A stretch of 64,000 bases of DNA from Bacteroidetes bacterium UBA4416 (GTDB taxonomy: Bacteria; Bacteroidota; Bacteroidia; B-17B0; Aurantibacillaceae): positions 62,001 through 126,000 of the forward strand of contig DGQK01000030.1 of assembly GCA_002390745.1 (NCBI GenBank), read 5' to 3'. The notes beneath the pieces were generated by a model, which was not told the origin of the DNA, searched no databases, and worked only from the letters and a program-made list of their open reading frames with translations. Both the position numbers and the translations under genes were made by a program. This document shows positions 59,319 through 64,000 of the stretch, one piece after another. Position 1 is the stretch's first letter. Each line of letters begins with the position of its first letter.

Positions 59319-61958
59319 ATGAGTAAAAATTTAGTTATTGTGGAATCCCCCGCCAAGGCCAAAACCATTGAAGGGTTTTTAGGCAAGGATTTTACGGTAA
59401 AATCCAGTTTTGGGCACATCAGGGACCTGGTAAAGAAGGGATTTGGAGTTGACATCGAAAATAATTTTACCCCGACCTATGAAGTTCAGCCGGATAAGGA
59501 ACGAGTCATCGCCGAATTAAAGAAATTATCCAAAGGAGCCGACATGGTATGGCTGGCATCCGATGAGGACCGCGAAGGAGAAGCCATTAGCTGGCACCTC
59601 TACGAAACCCTGGGACTGAATAAAAAGAATACACGCCGCATTGTTTTTCATGAAATCACCAAGCCGGCTATTTTAAAAGCGATTGAAAACCCACGCGAGA
59701 TCGATATTAATCTGGTAAATGCCCAACAGGCGCGCCGTGTGCTCGACAGGCTGGTGGGTTTTGAATTATCGCCGATCCTGTGGCGCAAGGTACGCCCGAG
59801 CTTATCGGCCGGCCGTGTACAATCGGTTGCTGTAAGGCTTATCGCCGAAAGGGAAAGGGAAATCCAGAAATTCGTATCGACCTCTGCCTTCAAGGTATCG
59901 GCTATTTTTAAAGTAGGAAACGGATTATTAAAAGCGGAACTCGACAAACGCTTTGCCACGGAAGCAGAAGCACAGGCGTTTCTCGAAACATGCAAAGCGG
60001 CTTCCTTTACCATTGAAAGCCTTGAAACAAAACCGGCGAAACGCTCTCCGGCCGCGCCTTTTACAACGTCCACCCTACAGCAGGAAGCTGCCCGCAAGCT
60101 GGGCTTTTCGGTAGCGCAAACCATGACTATTGCGCAGCGCCTGTACGAAGCCGGTAAGATCACTTACATGAGAACAGATTCCGTGAACTTATCGGATACT
60201 GCCATGGATCAGGCTAACAAGGCCATCAACGAGAACTACGGCGCCAAATATTACAATCCACGTAAATATAAAACGAAAAGTAAAGGCGCCCAGGAGGCTC
60301 ACGAGGCCATCCGCCCTACCTATATCGACCGAACGGTGATCGACGGCGAACGGAACGAACAACGCCTGTACGACCTCATCTGGAAACGCACCATCGCCTC
60401 GCAGATGAGCGATGCCGAACTGGAAAAAACCACTGCCAAAGTCAATGTGAGCGGCACCTCCGAGCTTTTTGTGGCTCAGGGCGAAGTATTGAAGTTTGAT
60501 GGTTTTCTGAAAGTATACATGGAAGGAACCGATGACGAGGATTCGGATGACGAGAACTCATCGATGCTGCCGCCGATGAAAGTGGGCGAAGTACTCGACA
60601 GGCAGGAGATCACAGCGACTCAGCGTTTCACGCATCACCCGCCGCGTTATACAGAGGCAAGCCTTGTAAAAAAACTGGAAGAGCTTGGCATCGGCCGGCC
60701 CTCTACCTATGCACCAACCATCAGCACGGTGCAAAAACGCAACTACGTGGAGAAGACCGACCGCGAAGGCACACAAAGAAACTACACGCAATTGTCGCTG
60801 GTAAAACAGGACCTGAAAAAAGAAACCAAAACAGAAAATACCGGCGCCGAAAAAGCGAAGCTCTTTCCTACGGATATCGGTATGGTGGTGAACGATTTTC
60901 TTTTACAATATTTCCCGAACATTCTTGATTTTCATTTCACCGCCAAAGTGGAAGAAGAATTTGATGAGATCGCCGAAGGGAATCTCGACTGGCAGAAAAT
61001 GCTGAAAAGCTTTTACACACCTTTCCACCAGACAGTGGAATCGACCACGGAGAACAGCGAGCGCGCCAGCGGCGAGCGTATCCTGGGTGTAGATCCTGCA
61101 AGCGGTAAGCCGGTATCCGTGCGCATTGGCCGCTTCGGCCCTTTGGCGCAGATCGGAGAAACGGTGGAAGACTCGGAAGAGAAACCGAAATTTGCCAGCC
61201 TGAGAAGGAACCAGAGCATCGAAACCATTACCCTGGAAGAAGCGCTCGACCTCTTTAAATTGCCAATGACGGTGGGAACGTATAACGGAAAAGAAGTCAT
61301 TATCGGGGTGGGCCGCTTCGGCCCATACGTGAAGCTCGACGAGCAATATATTTCTATTCCACGCACGGAAGACCCTCTGACGGTAGACCTGGAAAGGGCG
61401 ATCGAGCTGATCAAAGAAAAGGAGGAAGCCGATGCGCCGGTGGCCTACTACAAAGGCAAAGGCGTTACCAAAGGCAAAGGACGTTTCGGGCCATTCATCA
61501 AATATGAAGGCTTGTTCATCAACGTGCCAAGGGCTTACAATTTCGATAACCTGTCGCAAAAAGACATTGAAGAGCTGATCGAGAAAAAGCTCGACAAGGA
61601 AGCGAACCGCTATATTCAGAACTGGCCGGAAGAAAAAATTGCGATCGAGAACGGCCGCTGGGGGCCATTCATCAAATTCGGGAAGCTGATGCTGAAACTA
61701 AGCAAAGCGGAAGGTGGAAAGTATACGCCGGAAGAACTGGCGGTACTGAGCCTGGAAGATGTGAAAAAAATGATCGAGGCCCAGGTACCCAACGCCTTCG
61801 CCCCTAAAGGCAAAAAAGGCGCCGCGAAAAAAGCAGCTCCGAAGAAAGCAAAGGTCGTGAAGATTGCCGGCGAAAAACCAGCCGTGAAAAAAGCCGCCAG
61901 TAAAAAAGCGGCCCCGAAAAAGGTGGCGGCAAAAAAAACAGCTGCCAAAAAGAAATGA
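59319..61958 (+). CDS. topA: DNA topoisomerase I with histone-like C-terminal tail
   Basis: 879 residues. Type IA core: TOPRIM VIVESPAKAKTIEGFLGKDF at residues 6-25 with Glu8 and the DxDxxxE-type motif SDEDREGE (residues 86-93); the catalytic Tyr283 lies in TYMRTDSVNLS. After the core come four Topo_C-type units with GRFGPLAQ, GRFGPYVK, GRFGPFIKYEG and GRWGPFIK, as in Bacteroidota TopA; zinc-finger cysteines are absent. The last 50 residues are a Lys/Ala-rich tail with KKAAPKK and KKAASKKAAPKK units. TopA relaxes negative supercoils. The upstream leader is very AT-rich. Confidence 0.95.
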   Translation: MSKNLVIVESPAKAKTIEGFLGKDFTVKSSFGHIRDLVKKGFGVDIENNFTPTYEVQPDKERVIAELKKLSKGADMVWLASDEDREGEAISWHLYETLGLNKKNTRRIVFHEITKPAILKAIENPREIDINLVNAQQARRVLDRLVGFELSPILWRKVRPSLSAGRVQSVAVRLIAEREREIQKFVSTSAFKVSAIFKVGNGLLKAELDKRFATEAEAQAFLETCKAASFTIESLETKPAKRSPAAPFTTSTLQQEAARKLGFSVAQTMTIAQRLYEAGKITYMRTDSVNLSDTAMDQANKAINENYGAKYYNPRKYKTKSKGAQEAHEAIRPTYIDRTVIDGERNEQRLYDLIWKRTIASQMSDAELEKTTAKVNVSGTSELFVAQGEVLKFDGFLKVYMEGTDDEDSDDENSSMLPPMKVGEVLDRQEITATQRFTHHPPRYTEASLVKKLEELGIGRPSTYAPTISTVQKRNYVEKTDREGTQRNYTQLSLVKQDLKKETKTENTGAEKAKLFPTDIGMVVNDFLLQYFPNILDFHFTAKVEEEFDEIAEGNLDWQKMLKSFYTPFHQTVESTTENSERASGERILGVDPASGKPVSVRIGRFGPLAQIGETVEDSEEKPKFASLRRNQSIETITLEEALDLFKLPMTVGTYNGKEVIIGVGRFGPYVKLDEQYISIPRTEDPLTVDLERAIELIKEKEEADAPVAYYKGKGVTKGKGRFGPFIKYEGLFINVPRAYNFDNLSQKDIEELIEKKLDKEANRYIQNWPEEKIAIENGRWGPFIKFGKLMLKLSKAEGGKYTPEELAVLSLEDVKKMIEAQVPNAFAPKGKKGAAKKAAPKKAKVVKIAGEKPAVKKAASKKAAPKKVAAKKTAAKKK

Positions 61959-61983
61959 TCCGGCATACTACTCATTTATAGTG

Positions 61984-62013
61984 AAAAGCGCTTGTTGTAT
62001 GACAAGCGCTTTT
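61984..62013 (+). terminator. Intrinsic terminator of topA
   Basis: Twelve-bp stem AAAAGCGCTTGT with its complement, six-base loop, then a T run. 25 bases past the topA stop. Confidence 0.85.
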
Positions 62014-62043
62014 TTATTTATTATCTTAGCAAAAATAATTCCC

Positions 62044-63618
62044 ATGAAATACCTGTCCCTCCTGCTACTCTTTTTACTCAGCTTTACATGCTCCGCCCAA
62101 AAGATTACCTATGGCTTCAGCCAGCCTTTTGAAACCGTGCAAAAGCATGCCGACCTGGGTTTCTATAAATTTTCGGATAATGAGTATGCCGAGATGTATT
62201 ACCGCAAAGGCGAAGATATGATCGTACAGATTTTTGACCCGGGCTTCAAAAGTGTGAAGCGCCAGGAAACCGTTGCCCTGCCTGAGAAAAGCAACAAATT
62301 CGCGAACGAAGGCTTTTTCAGCGTGAAGAATGATTTTTTCTGGTTCTACTCCACCTGGGACAAAAAATCAAAGACCGAACGTTTATTCGCTTTGCCTTTC
62401 GATAAAAAATCGTTGAAATTCAATGATAAGGAGATTAAGCTGGTGGAAACCGGTAAGCTTGACCCTTTCAACAAATACAGCTTCTACTACTCTACCGATA
62501 GCAACAAACTACTGGTGACCTACCGCGTAAAACCAAAAGAGAGAAGAGATAAGCTCAACAAGGACATCATTGGCTTTAACCTGTTTGATGACAAGCTGAA
62601 CAAGATCTACGCCGCCGAAATTGAAATGCCTTATTCGGAATACGACATGAACAACCTCGATTACGAGATCGATTCCCGTGGCAATATCTACATGCTGGCT
62701 TCCGTTCGCATCAACAATTCGCTCGATGGCGAAGTGAGCCAGGAAAAAGGCGCAAAGGACATGTACCGCTATGAGCTTATCCGTGTCAATCAAAGCAACA
62801 ATACCTTGCAAGCCATCAAGATCAGCCTCAATAACAAGTTCATCAAATCGGTGATCCTGGCGGAAGACCTGAGCCACGACATCGTGATCACCGGCTACTA
62901 CTCCGACAAAAAGAACAGCGGCGGCGCCAACGGCGCCTACATCATCCGCCTCGAGTATGAAAACAAGGCCATCAAAGACATCCGTACCACGTATTGCGAA
63001 TTTCCGGCAGAGATCCTGAAAGCTTACGAATCGGAGCGCACCAAAAAGAAGATGGAGAAAAAAGAAGACAAGGGCCAGGACCTGGAAGCCTCTAACCTGG
63101 GCCTGGATAAGATCGTATTCTATGAAGACGGCAGCGTGCTGCTCATCGGCGAGGAGTATTACGTTGTGTCGCACACCTACTACAACGGACGTACCAGCTA
63201 TACTACCTACACGTATTACTACAACGATATCCTGGTGCTGAAAGCTGACAAGAACGGAAAAACCCAGTGGTGCAACAAGATCCCGAAATTCCAGTCGGGC
63301 TCCGGAACTGCCGACCTTTCCTACCATCACCACAACTACAATGACGAAGATTATTTCTTCTACCTCGACAACATCAAGAACATTGACCTGCCACTAACGG
63401 AAGCCCCTGCTCCACACAGCGCCGGAGCGGGCGGCTACCTCACCTGCGTGAAAATGGATAAGTACGGCAAAATGACAAAGAGCTCCATCTTCGACATTCG
63501 CAAGGAAGAGATCAGGGTTTTCCCGAGAAGCTTCGAATCGGTAAACAAAAATGTGATTGTTGACCGCATCAAATCGGACAAAAAAGAATCGGAGATCTTC
63601 CGTCTGGAGATCAAGTGA
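62044..63618 (+). CDS. Large exported protein, unknown function (propeller-like)
   Basis: 524 residues from ATG 62044 (MKYLSLLLLFLLSFTCSAQK, a clean signal peptide); an earlier in-frame ATG at 61981 lies inside the topA terminator and is unlikely. The mature protein is beta-rich, with repeated strands such as LFALPFDKKSLKFNDKEIKL, IDSRGNIYMLASVRI, DIVITGYYSDKK and SVLLIGEEYYVVSHTYYNGR, suggesting a beta-propeller. One highly charged linker (KKKMEKKEDKGQD) lies near residue 340. It resembles large hypothetical exported proteins of this phylum; no motif indicates an enzyme. It is followed 17 bases later by another exported protein gene. Confidence 0.7.
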   Translation: MKYLSLLLLFLLSFTCSAQKITYGFSQPFETVQKHADLGFYKFSDNEYAEMYYRKGEDMIVQIFDPGFKSVKRQETVALPEKSNKFANEGFFSVKNDFFWFYSTWDKKSKTERLFALPFDKKSLKFNDKEIKLVETGKLDPFNKYSFYYSTDSNKLLVTYRVKPKERRDKLNKDIIGFNLFDDKLNKIYAAEIEMPYSEYDMNNLDYEIDSRGNIYMLASVRINNSLDGEVSQEKGAKDMYRYELIRVNQSNNTLQAIKISLNNKFIKSVILAEDLSHDIVITGYYSDKKNSGGANGAYIIRLEYENKAIKDIRTTYCEFPAEILKAYESERTKKKMEKKEDKGQDLEASNLGLDKIVFYEDGSVLLIGEEYYVVSHTYYNGRTSYTTYTYYYNDILVLKADKNGKTQWCNKIPKFQSGSGTADLSYHHHNYNDEDYFFYLDNIKNIDLPLTEAPAPHSAGAGGYLTCVKMDKYGKMTKSSIFDIRKEEIRVFPRSFESVNKNVIVDRIKSDKKESEIFRLEIK

Positions 63619-63635
63619 TTCTCTAAAATTAATGT

Positions 63636-64000
63636 ATGAAAAAAAACATTCTTTTCTTTCTTCTATTTTTACTAAAATCCGGATTCGCACAGTTTTATAT
63701 TGTTTCCGAAAAAGACATCCAGACAACATCGCGCGTTTACAATTCTTTTCTGCTTGAGCTGAACAGTGGTGAAACCGTTCTATTACAGGTGGAGCCAAGG
63801 ATTGAAGGCATGTTATTGAAAATTTACGACAGGCAGCATCATCAAAAAGTAGATACAATTATAAAATTTGAGAAGCTGAAAGACATCAACTCGATCAATC
63901 TTGTCAGGTTTATTGAGCTCGACCATAAAGCGGTATTGTTCTACACCAGATTCAATAAGGGCATAGTAAGCTTTAACCGTTTAACCATCGATCCTTCATC
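63636..64000 (+). CDS. Exported protein, unknown function, cut by window edge
   Basis: 121 codons visible. ATG at 63636 gives a signal peptide (KKNILFFLLFLLKSGFAQ) followed by FYIVSEKDIQTTSRVYNSFL and beta strands (ETVLLQVEPRI, INLVRFIEL, AVLFYTRF). It lies 17 bases after a longer exported protein and shows a similar style, so the two may be paralogous or form one transcript. The rest is beyond the window. Confidence 0.7.
   Translation, partial: MKKNILFFLLFLLKSGFAQFYIVSEKDIQTTSRVYNSFLLELNSGETVLLQVEPRIEGMLLKIYDRQHHQKVDTIIKFEKLKDINSINLVRFIELDHKAVLFYTRFNKGIVSFNRLTIDPS

Noticed and set aside
62509..63333. 274-codon minus-strand frame
   Set aside because: Antisense to the exported propeller-like protein with a good signal peptide and start.

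Overview
The window is chromosomal DNA of a member of the Bacteroidota. Evidence: type IX secretion (T9SS) cargo tails of type A and type B, a PorP/SprF protein, SprB repeats, families largely confined to the phylum (DUF6702, DUF4159, DUF2851, START-like, GlmU-family nucleotidyltransferase), and many upstream boxes matching the phylum's -7 promoter element TAnnTTTG, with little sign of Shine-Dalgarno sequences. T9SS plus the gene mix fits a Chitinophagia/Sphingobacteriia/Cytophagia-like aerobe, but I cannot name a genus. No rRNA, tRNA, CRISPR array, prophage or intact insertion sequence was seen; gene order looks like ordinary core genome.

Layout. 1-3601: start of an M1 peptidase and a HupE/UreJ-like protein (minus), then DUF6702, miaA and an MFS transporter (plus). 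4028-8770 (minus): a large SprB-repeat T9SS protein and an ECF sigma/anti-sigma pair. 8907-12170 (plus): a compact cassette of a YfiR-family periplasmic protein, a TPR protein and a membrane-bound HAMP-SpoIIE (PP2C) phosphatase. 12464-16926 (minus): TolC, HlyD-type adaptor, tsaB, lipid kinase. 17178-25345: AddB-like nuclease, fabD, alanine dehydrogenase, WcaF-like acetyltransferase and several envelope proteins. 25720-28911 (minus): PKD lipoprotein, ECF sigma factor, and an unusual protein joining a histone H1-like Lys/Ala/Pro tail to a START-like domain. 29059-38115: mutL with two rhomboid proteases, a TPR/PD40 secreted protein, DUF4159, ferredoxin, acyl-CoA reductase, a minimal type B CTD protein and an ABC ATPase that seems to lack a standard start codon. 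38404-43163: a tetR-tolC-emrA-emrB efflux operon with a candidate operator and terminator. 43345-46675: a small membrane protein, a VOC protein and a six-repeat T9SS protein. 46812-59145 (minus): GlmU-family protein, a type B CTD/PorP-SprF/OmpA operon, PspC, DUF2851, a cytochrome c lipoprotein, a sigma-54 activator, a four-helix-bundle protein, miaB and an outer-membrane protein. 59319-64000: topA with a histone-like tail and two exported proteins, the last cut by the window edge.

How parts fit. miaA and miaB, about 55 kb apart, supply successive steps of A37 tRNA modification, and tsaB supports t6A. The 50-52 kb operon looks like a T9SS type B cargo with its dedicated outer-membrane partner and a periplasmic OmpA-like anchor. 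The most promising candidates for something undescribed are the YfiR-TPR-PP2C cassette, the H1-like/START fusion, and a repeated extragenic element found at about 3.7 kb and 58.0 kb.
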